A DNA stretch of 64,000 nucleotides from Chlorokybus atmophyticus. Its lineage: Eukaryota > Streptophyta > Chlorokybophyceae > Chlorokybales > Chlorokybaceae. Below the pieces are notes generated by a model. That model saw only the letters and a list, made by a program, of their open reading frames with translations, made no database searches and was not told the DNA's origin. Made by a program: the position numbers and the translations under genes. The stretch is from NCBI GenBank assembly GCA_009103225.1, contig RHPI01002533.1, positions 609,578 to 673,577 on the forward strand, given 5' to 3'. Of this stretch, positions 23,298 through 34,380 are shown in pieces; the stretch's first letter is position 1, and each line of letters begins with the position of its first letter.

Positions 23298-25382
23298 CTA
23301 AGCTAGAAGAAGCTCTGGCATCTCGTTCTCCACATGCAGCAGAGTAGAGTGCACCTTTGTAGCCCAAGTGTCCAACCTATCGCGCAGTGCTTGGATCTGA
23401 GGGATGGCAAGAACCCTGGGTTGGATCCACTGCACCCGCACCGTCCCGTCCACTTGGTCAATAACGCCCTCCATCAGGTGCACCTGCAACACCATATTTG
23501 TTTTGAAAAGCACAACTCCTGGGATGCCTTGGTCAAAAACGACCGCCTTCATATGTTGTTCGGCAAGCACTCATGCACAAACGTACCGACAGAGCCTTCA
23601 TCAACAGCAGTTCCACATCCTCAAGCGATAGCTTTGTTTGTTGCGCGATTGTTGACAGTGCAATGGTGCGGTCTTCAGCAGGTCGGCTGCAAAGGAGACA
23701 CATCGTTGGTGCATCACATTGACTGAGATAGCAACACAGCATACACCAGGCCCTCAAGACTTTGCTAGCAGGCCCACCTGAACACAAGTTCCAGCAAGCT
23801 CAAGATGGTAATCTTTTCTCGCAGCCGTTGCTGGTTCTGCACAAGCGCAGGCTGCGCGTTGAGCTGGTTTGCGTACGTGTGGCACAGCTTGTCGTACTCC
23901 GCCAGCTGTCCAGCATTGTATGCACGCAGTACATGCAGCAACCACTCTGACGATGACCCCTCTAGTGACTTCACCTGACCAACACACACATCTACGTCAG
24001 TCTGTTCGAGTTCAACTGACGCCATCATCAATATAAGGTAGGTGACGCACAATTGGGTGCGCCAACAGCTCGCCGAAGTTGTAGATATTGTCGCCCAGCA
24101 ATGCAGCCAAGCCCAAGTCAACAGCGAGCGACTGCGCAAGGGAAGACCATGTATCAGTCATATTCTGCTTTGCATGTCAGGAACATGCAAACCCAGAACC
24201 GTTTCGGACAAGGGAAGACCATGTATCAGTCGTATTCTGCTTTGGCTTTCAGGAACATGCAACCCAGAACAGTTTCAGACAAACTACACGAACTGGGTCT
24301 TGTAAAGTGATGGTAAACGGTTGGAACTTACCAACTTGGCAGGGTCTGAAAGGGTGTCTATATCAGTGTATGCCAGGTAAAGCAACGCGCTCTTGAAAAA
24401 CTCAGCAAAATCCGGCTTGGCCTTATAGTACTGTGAAGAAACCCAGTGGACTGTGGCATGCACGGAGGGGTCCACATCCGTGAGACTGTCCAGTGTGGCC
24501 TTGCTCTCATCGATTATCCTTTTGCATTCCTTCAGGTCGCCCATGGCCAACTTCAGGGGCGCTAGCTGCAGGCGAGGTACAACTTTGGACACGATAGCAT
24601 GTAGCCATGGGCGGCAATCATGCATTGCAAGCGAGCTGCTGCTTCCAATGACGCAGTAAGAACAATCAACAAAATTGATGTACCCGCAACTGACCTGTAT
24701 GCGAACAAAGAGAACTGGCTGCTGAACACCAACTTCTTTTGTGTCAGCCAGCTTGTCAGCTACGCTCTCCAGAAACGAATACGCTGACTCTGGCTCACTG
24801 TACTGCCGCGAAACAACAACAGCTAGCTGCGCAACTTTCAAGAGGTTCAATTTCAGCTCAAAGTCCGAGATGAAGTTCTGATAAAGCCGAATAAGCGCAT
24901 CACCCTCCTGCATACACCAAGTTAATGTCAGTACCGCCAAACCATGCACTAGTACAAGCAGACACTGCTGTTGTCAGCACAGTCATTACATGCAACTGCG
25001 CTGCTGTCATCAGCACAATGCATTCAGGTGCAATGACAATGCTGCAATGCTTGCGATCCCATCCACAAAGGTGTAAACAGCATGCTCACACCACATCCAA
25101 TGCTGCAATGCTTGCGATCCATGCACAGAGATGTAAATAGCATGCTCACACTACATCCAACGGTAAACACGTAGCTTTGAATGTTATACAAGAAGTGACT
25201 CAAGAGATTGCACTGTGCACGATGTTCCATACCTTCATCTCCGGCCGCGCCACAAATTCTTCCAGCTTCAACGTCAGTTGATGCCATAGCTTTCGTGTAT
25301 ACAGGTCTGCTAATTGTTGATACCAGTTTGCCAGCTGTGGTCGTGCAGCCTGCTCGCTCTCAATGAATGCTAGCGCAGACAT
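23298..25382 (-). CDS. RPN9: 26S proteasome lid subunit RPN9 (PSMD13)
   Basis: RPN9 is a PCI-domain scaffold of the 19S lid in nucleus and cytosol. Seven exons were read: 25382-25233, 24907-24695, 24565-24332, 24131-24051, 23974-23778, 23696-23587 and 23483-23298. The start MSALAFIES aligns with plant RPN9. Diagnostic segments are LYTRKLWHQLTLKLEEF, NFISDFELKLNLLK, DNIYNFGELLAHPI, RPAEDRTIALS and the winged-helix end WIQPRVLAIPQIQALRD. The product is about 390 residues, the family's usual size. All introns are GT-AG; two carry tandem duplications (24139-24281 and 25038-25159). A longer upstream frame with another Met exists, but homology favours 25382. No damage is seen, so it should be active. 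Confidence 0.95.
24139..24281. repeat. 71-bp tandem duplication inside an RPN9 intron
   Basis: The unit beginning aagggaagaccatgtatcag at 24139 recurs at 24210, about 90% alike. It lies wholly in the intron between exons 3 and 4. Confidence 0.88.
25038..25159. repeat. 61-bp tandem duplication inside RPN9 intron 1
   Basis: The unit beginning aatgctgcaatgcttgcgat at 25038 recurs at 25099. A second intron of the same gene carries an unrelated duplication. Confidence 0.85.
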
Positions 25383-27306
25383 GCTGCTGGACAAATGGGC
25401 AATACCCCGATCGGGAACACGTTTCAAAAACAACAAAACCTGCAAAACTTCCAGTCAGTCAAATATTCAATTGACTGTTGGAAGATCCATGCAGCATGCA
25501 CACCAGCGTGTAAAACGAGGAGGGACTCTCCATGCCAACAATTACATGAGGTTTTTCGAAATACTTGCAACAAGACGTCAATACTTGAACTGGTGTTGCT
25601 GCAAAGAGCGTTACCAGTCCTCCCAGCAGAGCATAAACATGCACAATAATCACCGAGTTTGACTGATGACTGCAAACAGCTGTCTTACTACACAGATAAA
25701 ACACTCTCGAGTGTCAACCACATGGGCAACTCAACCATGGGCAACTTAAACACCTCCATCAGCTGCCAGCACTTTACAGCTCAAGTACTTCACTGTATGT
25801 CTAGCGGCATACAACCAAGCACCGTCCCCATCTCTAGCACGGTTGCAGCAACCGCTTTTGAGTTTGGGTTTCATATATGAACAGTACTTGTTGTTGACCA
25901 ATGAACGATCACAACAGCAACCAGCCGTCACTCTGAGAATCATGCAACATACGTAGGTGATCAAATTACGGTTGATCTTATACTCGGAGCAGTGTGAAGC
26001 ATACAGGCAGGTCAGGAACGAGGCCACTGGTGTTCATCACCCACCTCGCAGCAGTCCGGAAGCAGCAGCGCGTCCGTGCAAACCCACGCTCAGGCAAGCA
26101 CGAAGTCAAGCAAGTAACCAGACCCCCGGTCAAGCACGCAAAGCTCCCCGTCGTCCTCCTCGGCCACCGCCACCTCCCACCGCCGCCCTGCACTAACCAC
26201 CAGGCCGCAACTCTGAACGTTACTCACGGACCGTAACCCTATATCTAAGTAATGCTGCACCGTGCTAACGTTTGCACTTTCACAAGTCAATTCTAACGTT
26301 CAGATGACACCAGCGAACTACCGTCCGACAAAAGTTTCCCGCCAGCGTAATGCAAAGCACATCAGGCCATACCACTGTCTGCGACCAGGCCGGCATTGCT
26401 CTACACGGCGGCGACAGGGCTGATTGCGTCTGCTGCACGGCGTTGCAGGCGTGTGGCTGAACATAACACAGGGTGAATTGCAGCAACTGGGATAGACCGG
26501 AGGCTCTTCACCGGGCAGCAGCGGCAGTAAAGTGCGCTGATAACGCGGGGGAGGAGGCTTGAGCTGTGGTCCTGCTCGGGAAAGGGTGGCTGCTTGGTTG
26601 TTTGTATGTATGGTTTTTTAGCTTACGGCACATGGTAGGCTGGCTGATGGTTTCGGTGATGCGGTCGTGATGGACATGCTTGCAAAGGCGTTGCGCACGC
26701 CACTGGCAATAGGTGGTGGTTGAGGTGGTCGGGTGTGAACGTACTGAAATAAGATGGATTTCAGCGAGACCCTCAGGCAGACCGGTTGCTGCGCGTGGTC
26801 CCCCACTGGAGCCCACGTCGCAGCCTCCATTGACAACAGGGTGTTTGTGAGAGACAGCCTCACATTGCAGGTGAAAAGTGGTGATGTAGTTGAACAAGGT
26901 TGGTAGCATGCTCGCTGTTCGTGTCTTTTGCAATGGCAAGTGCGTAGTCGTTCAGTGTATGGTTTCTGGTATCTGCTCCAAACAGACTGACATTCACTGC
27001 TTTCTGTACTTGAACCTTGTTGCCATCAGAGTTGGGTACCTCACGTGCGTAAGGTTGCCATAAGCTTCATTTCTGCCAATCACCTTGTTGCCGATACGTG
27101 TGTTCACCCCTTAGTAGATAGGCACGCTGATGATAAATGGTGTTGGCTAGCAAAGTGACAGGTAGCCCCTGCAGTAGTCACACTATGGTTGAGTGCGCAC
27201 AAAGACCCTTCTGTCTTCATCGTACATCGCACAACACTGTGGGTTGTAGCACAACATGTCATGCGTCGTATGACAATGACTGTAAACACCCTCTGCGTGC
27301 CATCAG
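25383..27306. other. intergenic; may hide first exon of WRAP73
   Basis: The 5' end of the WRAP73 gene must lie here but I could not fix it. A short stretch reading VGYLTC just before the donor-like gtaagg at about 27047 resembles the family's first WD repeat and could be part of it. Other frames are short and unsupported. Confidence 0.4.
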
Positions 27307-29251
27307 GTTGTTCATATATTCTCTTGCCTGGATCGCGTGGAGCAGATCGAATGGTCCACAGACTCCACAATGCTACTTTGCTGCTTGTACAAGCGCTCTA
27401 CTCTTCAGGTAACTCTCATCGAGCTCCCCACGCTTTGCCACGCACGAACGCGTGCATCTCACATTCCCCAACCTCAACGGCAGCCTTCCCTAGCCACGAG
27501 CGCATAGCTAACGTCATGTAAAACTGCCGTAAATGTTGACTATTGAGCATACGGGCATAGCCAACATGAAGCTTTTTTGCTGTTAGTGATTTATTCAGTT
27601 TACATATTAGCACGCCGTGTCAAGCGTCATTTGCTGCTAGCGGTCCACATGCTGTTGGGTTGTTAAGCGCACGTGAGCCGGCATCTATGACACAGGCGTT
27701 CTCAATAGAGCAACCTGACTGGTACTGCAAGATTGACGAGGGTCCAGCTGGCGTGGCGGCTGCGCGATGGGCGCCATGCGGCCGCCAACTCTTGAGCACC
27801 GCGCAGTTCAACATTCGCATTACGGCCTGGTCTCTGCACTCCAAGTCATGTGTTTACATCCCGGCCCCAAAGCACGCCACAAAGGGACTCGCCTTCTCAT
27901 CTGATGGCAGGTGCGGACATGAGCGCTCTTCCATCAACATATACATGCACAGTTAACCAAACTAATCTGTACATAACTCATTGGCAGGTTTATGGCCTTA
28001 GCAGAGCGCAAAGATTGCAAGGACTATGTCAGCATATTTGTTTGTGAAGGGTGGGACGTCATCACGTCCTTTCCGGTGGAGACGACGGACCTTGCGGACT
28101 TGGCCTGGTCGCCGGATGGCAGCAGCATTGCCGTATGGGACTCGTGCTTAGACTACCAGCTCTGCGTGTACTCTGCCGACGGGCGGCTTATTACCAAGTA
28201 TGAGGCGTACAAAGACGCTCTCGGCATCAGGTCCATGGCTTGGTCGCCATCTGGCAGCTTCATCGCCATCGGCAGCTACGACCAGAAGGTATCAATGTGC
28301 ATCAGTTGATGTCCCAAGCCTGCATGATGTGACTACTGCAAGGATGTGCTATCTCAACCTTTGCAACCGCTGATTGAATCACCTGAACAGCAAACACCAG
28401 TTCACCAGTGTTGCACTCGTGCAAATTGGCTGACAGCGTGCATTGGACTGGCTCTCTTTACAGGTCCGCATCCTCAATTACCTTACATGGAGTTGTTTTG
28501 CTGAACTGGAGCATCCGTCGGCCGTGAAAGGCATTCACGATGTTGTCGTGTATCGGGAGGTGGAAGAGGCGTGCGGCACATCTCCACAGGTATGTGCACA
28601 GCAGCATGGCAACCAAGCAGTTTGTTAACCAACTGAGATGAAGGTCCATATTTCAGACTGTGTTGGATGACCAGTTCGCTCTTCCAGCAACAAAGTCCCG
28701 CTATGATGTTGCACAGCATCCTGCATTGATACCAAATCTGAGGCCTGCACCCGACAAGCCCAACCCAAAGATGGGAGTTGGTGAGTATATGACTGGTTTT
28801 ATGTGATGCAGTACTGGTATGCATGGTCATTACGACTGCGTCTTGTGTTATTGATCATTCATGGTAGTGATTGACTTTGTTCACCTCAGCACAAGTTGCC
28901 TGGAGTCCCGACAACGAGTTCCTCGTGACACGCAATGCCAACATGCCAACGGCGGTGTGGATATGGGACATGCAGCGGATGGTGCTGTCGACTGTGCTGC
29001 TCCAGATCGACCCCGTGAAGGCGGCCGTGTGGGATCCGCAGCAGACCCGCCTGGCCGTGTGCACAGGCACCTCACGTTTCTTCATCTGGTCTCCTCAAGG
29101 CGCCTCGTGCTATCAGATCCCTGTCGCCGACTTCCGAGCGCTCGGGCTGCAATGGCACCCGTCCGGGACAGGTCTGCTCTTAACTGACAAGGACCGCTTC
29201 TGCTGCAGCTTGCTTGCGGATGGCAGCCAGTCTGACAGTGATGAAGACTGA
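27307..29251 (+). CDS. WRAP73: WD-repeat protein WRAP73 (WDR8), 5' end not located
   Basis: WRAP73/Wdr8 is a beta-propeller protein of spindle poles and centrioles; in animals it works with SSX2IP in centriolar-satellite and spindle functions. Exons read: 27307-27408, 27696-27910, 27988-28288, 28464-28589, 28657-28780 and 28890-29251. Diagnostic segments in order are CLDRVEQIEWSTDS, SIEQPDWYCKIDEG, MALAERKDCKDYVSIFVC, AVWDSCLDYQLCVYS, SIAIGSY-like repeats, NPKMGV, and AVWDPQQTRLAVCTG. The C-terminus ends in an acidic SDSDED tail. All junctions keep frame. About the first 40 residues, with the first propeller blade, are missing from my model. In an alga a role at basal bodies or mitotic poles is inferred. 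Confidence 0.93.
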
Positions 29252-30015
29252 CTTTCAAGCAGTTCAGTGGTCCTTGTACAACCTGAGTGTACATCGCGGT
29301 TCACCTGCACAATGGGATGTGGGGACGATTGCTATTACCCAATACAGTGACTTCCTGGTCTACTAAGGGGGGCAGCCCGTTTCTTCTGCTGGCAATGCTT
29401 CGCATACTTCGCATACTCATGCTTTACACACTTTGGCACGATTTTCTACAGGCCACATCTGCTGCGCCCGGGCAGACAGATACCATGAGAAGAAAACAGC
29501 AATTCCGGAGCAAGGTTTATGAGTAGTCAATCCCAACCGCTGGCCCAATAGCCACGCACACTACCGTCCTTGTGTTATGGGCAGCGGTGCCTGCAATTTT
29601 TGGCTTTGGCAATGCAAGTGCATGCAGTTGAACTTCACGGCTGCTGGGTGCGATTGTGTCTGTGTCCCGCACTGCGTTTGATCTCAGTCATCAGGCTGAT
29701 GATATGCATTGGCAATGCTGGTGTGCAGGTACCAGATGCATGCAAATGCACGCCATGCGAACGATGATATACGATTATGTCGCAGTGCATGTGCTGTCTA
29801 CCCTATGCACAACCTATAGATGTGCTGGTGCACAGTCAACGACGCACTGCCAATAATGCTTGCTAAGTTGCTGCTATTGCGGCCACCAAAAAGCATAACC
29901 GTTTGTCGTTTTCGAGCCAACTGCCGAGCAGTGGCGAGGGCCATCACGTAAGTACTGCAATGCAAGAGATAAATCCATTTGAGAAAGTGCTATGTATTAT
30001 GTAGTCATAAGGGTG
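29252..30015. other. intergenic between convergent genes
   Basis: The 3' flanks of WRAP73 (plus) and the superoxide dismutase (minus). No gene seen. Confidence 0.5.
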
Positions 30016-31007
30016 TCAACCATCTAGGACGCCAATGATCCCGCATGCAATGCGCCCGCCCGAGTTTCCATTGATAAGGCTGGTGGGAGCACCGCCCAAG
30101 CCAAGGTCGTCGACACCGCTGTGGATGGTAACAGCGCGGCCGATGATGGAACGACCACCAGTCAGGCGCAACCGATTGGCATAGACGACGGTGTCAACGT
30201 TGCCCGATGCGTCCGCCTCCAAGTTGGCCAGGTCGCCCACATGGCTCGGCACGGTGTTGATGTTGCCGTGCACCGCCTCTGTCGGGTTGTAGTGGCCGCC
30301 AGTGGAGTTGCAGGCCTGAGTCAGGTTGCCGAACTCGTGCACATGCCACCCATGCCTGTTAGAGAGCACACATACATGATAGTCAGAACAGTCAGGACAA
30401 AGCTTGATTAATCCAGTGTGCAAGTAGGAGTCGTGCAGAGGCACTCAACAGTCACAGTCAATCATGGGCCAGAACTTACTTGCCGGGGGTGAGGCCAGTG
30501 AGGTGGGCTTCGACAATGCAGGGACCTGTTTCCTGCTGGGTGAAGAGCACGTAACCTTCAACGCCGAAGCCTCCTGTGGTCATTACCGCCAGCGCTTGCC
30601 TAACGGAACCGGTCCAAGAAAAGAGGCAGAGAACACACGTCATGTCAGTGTCAACACACACTCAACCAATGCATGCAGCTGTGTGGCGAGGGCCTCTCTC
30701 TCTCCCTCTCGCCCTTTCTCTCACTCTCTAGCTCTCTGTCACTCTCTCTCGCCCTCTTCCTCTCTCTGCATGAGTGTCGCTACGTATGGCTCCACAAACG
30801 TCACATGGACGCTGCGCCACACCACGCCACCACCGACGGCAGCATGCACAACGACAGCATGCTGATGCTTACGACACAAGCACGGAAATGTACACCCACA
30901 CACCTGGGGCGGCGAGGCGGCTTGTTGTGGGCCTCAGCCGCGGGGGCGAGGACCAGGACCAGCAGGCACAGGGCCAGGCCCATCGGCAGCATGCTGCTCT
31001 TCATCAT
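30016..31007 (-). CDS. secreted Cu/Zn superoxide dismutase
   Basis: The enzyme converts superoxide to oxygen and hydrogen peroxide. Three exons: about 31007-30913 (start at the first of two Mets), 30594-30480 and 30355-30016; the end of exon 1 is uncertain by a few bases. The first exon encodes a classical signal peptide (MLPMGLALCLLVLVLAPAAEA), so the product enters the secretory pathway. All metal ligands are visible: HVHEF (two His), GGHYNP, AVHG, the pair SHVGD (His and Asp) and TIHSGVDD. The disulfide Cys are in QACN and IACG, and the substrate-guiding Arg is in GRIACG. The mature part is about 150 residues, as usual. The intron after exon 1 holds a long pyrimidine tract (about 30690-30770 on the plus strand). 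It should be active. Confidence 0.93.
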
Positions 31008-31009
31008 CT

Positions 31010-32300
31010 CCGCTCAACTTCCTGCTAGTCTGCGCTTACCCTCCACACACGACAACCACGGCAACCCTGTAAGCAACCACGCCGCCGCCACTGCCACTGC
31101 CACTGCAAGCTCGCTTGCTTACTGTACACAATGTGGGAATGCTAGGAGTACGCACCAGTTTATGCTTTGTGTGCAAGCGGCGTTTTGCGCCGCACCCTTC
31201 TTGTACAGCGGACGCTCGCAACTTTGGGCAATGCTTGAACGCGTCAAGTGACGTGACGCGTATCGTTTTGAAGCGTTTGTTTGATAACACGCTGCGCTGA
31301 AGCCAGCGGGACAATCTGTGGTCCATACTGAGGGATCTACAGTGCATGAATTCCTAGGGCTCTGTACCCAGTAAGTCAGATGCATGCCTACTTTCAATCT
31401 CGCGTCGCGTCTCTCAAGGGACAGTAGTGTACGCAGCCGCGGCCTGTTGTAGGGACTCATTATATGAGTACATACCAGGGCCGCGCCATGGCATATACCG
31501 ACCAATCAGGTTCGTTAGCGGCCTACGCAGCTTGGGCTACGCGCTTTGTGAGGCCGCGCCAACTCACGTCACAGCCATGCAAGGCCCTTGGACTTAGGCA
31601 GCCTACTTGTTTCCAGATGGTGACACGTGGGCGCCTAGGCGACCGATGGTGAGGCCTCATTCGAACTTGTTACACCTTCATGTTCCTTTGCTGGTCCCAC
31701 TATGATGTCCCTCTCTCATGCAATAAGTAACATGACACTTGTAGACTATAAGTTGTAGTGGTGTCTAATTTGCAGCCTCTTGTTGCATTGTGTTGCACCA
31801 TTGCGCAAAGAGTCGTTGAAGCATTGTGGTATATATATATGCACAAAAAGCAAGTCAATGGTAGAGTAAATAATCGGAGCGAAATTGGCAAACAAAGCAA
31901 GCAATGCACACAATGCACAGTATCAATGGCCCAAGCCTCTAACAGCTGATACAACAACGGACTCACACAACCAACACTACACACAACTAACATGAGATAG
32001 CAGCAGCAGGCAGTAGCAGCGGCGCGGGCAACCCACACAGCTTGCCTGTTCCCCACTTGTCACAGCAGCGCTACCAGCTAGCAACTGCCAAAAGTGGGTC
32101 GTGCCAATTGGGGCCACGGGAGGTTTTGAGTCTGTTGAAATAGGGTTTGCTCGCCACAGCAGTTTCACAACTTCGTACCAACACATCACAGCACAGTGAT
32201 CAAACCCCCAGCTGCATGGGGGTGTTAATAAACACCCTGGACAAGCAATATGTTGTCAGTGCATGCAGCGTCAAGCAGAGCATAGCATAGACTAGACTAG
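31010..32300. other. stretch without recognisable gene
   Basis: Only short unsupported frames. This is the 5' flank of the superoxide dismutase, which is transcribed leftward. Confidence 0.45.
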
Positions 32301-32312
32301 CGTCCTGGTGAC

Positions 32313-33130
32313 TCATGCTCCCCGCAATGTCCTCATCATGCGCGCGATCATGCGATACAAATACTTTGCGGAGACACCATAGAACCCTGCCGTGCGAAAC
32401 ATCCCGCCCCTCAACTTAGACAGCAAATGGCGGTAATTGTAGCCGTGAGCGGCCATGTCCAATATCAACTGTGCTATGCTTGTGTTAAGATCTGGCTTGA
32501 ATGAACACAAGCGCTTGAAACGTGCATACTGACCAATGAGAACACCGTACTTACACCCTGCATGCAGATCAGTTAGTGCGGGTGCGGTGCTCTGCATACA
32601 TATACATATATATATATTCGCAAGATGTATATGAAAACGTGGGGTTTCCCGCATTGGTAGCGGCAAAAGTGTTTAGATTACTTGAACAATTCAGTGCATG
32701 CAACCCTACCACAATCAACACCACAACTTGAACGTATCATCTACTTAGCAGCTTGAAGCAATGTTGTGGTTGTTTTGTGAAAATGGCTTGTGCTTATGCT
32801 TGTATTCCGATTACAGGCTGATGTGTTAAGTCTATGTATGCGAATGACAAGGGGGCTTTTTAGATTGTCTAAGCAATGGCGGTAGACATACTCAGTTCTA
32901 TTGTTATAAATCATCTCGTTGAGACGCCACTTGCACGTATGCATGTATGCAAACCAAGTAGGCTTGTCTTTAAAAATCGTGGTCGTTCTTATGAGCGTTG
33001 TCAGGATCGCAGACATCATCCGGCCTCGGCCTCGGCCTACATGCGCTATTCTGAACATAGTTCTGTCGAGCGATGTCGTGCTAGATGTCCCATGCTTGCA
33101 TATCCGCTTGCCAATCCATGAATTGCACAT
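32313..33130 (-). pseudogene. remnant of a reverse-transcriptase-type retroelement
   Basis: The better-preserved piece (32570 to 32313) reads YGVLIGQYARFKRLC, then SIAQLILDMAAHGYNYRHLLSKLR. This resembles the helical segment after the reverse-transcriptase domain in some Penelope- or LINE-like polyproteins, where Q..RF.R is followed by a hydrophobic helix and GY.....L.KLR. The upstream part (33130 to 32741) is broken by stops. No catalytic YxDD-type motif is visible, so only the tail survives. The family assignment is an impression, but a decayed element explains the coding-like conservation better than a host gene. Confidence 0.4.
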
Positions 33131-34380
33131 ATGACTCTGCTTTTATTACTCCAAATAGTGCGATGTTTGCTTTTTAATATGCTGAGTTGAGCTACGTGCT
33201 TTGCTGCAATGCCTTTGCAAATGCCCTCACTTTTATGGCCTCCATGTGCAATTATAATGCAACACCTCGCCATTGCGGGCTGCATTATAATGCAGCCCGC
33301 AATGGCGAGGTGCATCTGCGGCAGTGCAAGGTGCACGGAACATGGCAACCACTCTGCCAATACTCCTGACTTCTACATCACGTTGTCTAATTCGGTCGCT
33401 TTATGGTGCAGGCGTCACATACTCAATTAACATATGTAGCTAAACTTTTCCTCCGCTCATCAATGCTACGCTTGCAAGTACAGCTGGACGCTGCCTTGCA
33501 CATTGCAGGTCTTGGTCTGCCCTGCGTACTTGGTCTGGCCCCGCACATAGCTGCACGCAGCAATCAGCCCTTTCGTATTAACTTATGCAAGCAGCACGCT
33601 TCAAACAAATTTGGGCTGTCAATTGACATATGGTACATAGAAAGGACAAAGAAATTTGCAGTGAGCAAGTAGACTTTGGCGTGGCAACAACACAACAACA
33701 GCAATACCAACAGAAACACAATAGTGTTTTGGGCTTTGATTTAAACCAAGGGGTTGGTTCCTATGTACAATGCAACAGGCTAGGAGTGACTTTGATGTGT
33801 AAAAGCTCTTTCTTGGCCCCTAATTTATGTGCCTTGCATGCTTCTTATTGCATGCTTGTGTGCTCCCATACAGCACAACCTATGAGCTTGCTGCACCGCA
33901 ACTCTTATGCGAATTATGTAACTCAATCAAGTGGCATGGAATCTGTTGCAGCGCACCAACTGCGGCACAACCCGCCGATGCCCCAATGCATACAATGCAT
34001 CTTCTGAGCGTCTGACCTAACCACATGTCTGAACCTGCCACAAGTGCAGTGCGCCATACAAGCTGAACTAACCCAAGTGACGCGACTCGGAACAATATAT
34101 ATATACAGCGGCACAGGCAGACTCTGCATGTGCCTTATCGGACAACGCCGCCGCAGTATCATAACAACTGGCTGAACGGGGTAGCAGAACCATGCAGCAC
34201 GCAGTGTCTATGTGCACGCACAGTCACATCCCAGAGTACGCAGCCTCGGTGGGCGCGCTGACCAATACGCAAGAGTGCAGGTGCTGGCCAAGAAGCGTAT
34301 GACAGGTTAACTCAATGCTTGCCTAATGTCCGTCCCCAAGTGCTTCCAGCGCCTATGTTGTGGGGTTGGCTGCACTAAGC
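33131..34380. other. intergenic with perfect palindrome
   Basis: No supported gene. It contains the 50-bp palindrome at 33263-33312 and the 3' flank of SYP81. Confidence 0.5.
33263..33312. repeat. perfect 50-bp palindrome without spacer
   Basis: Positions 33263-33287 and 33288-33312 are exact reverse complements with no loop; the centre reads ATTATAAT. Both halves contain the 10-mer gcattgcggg or its near variant in a GC-rich arm. Such a sequence can extrude a cruciform and is hard to clone or amplify. Confidence 0.93.
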
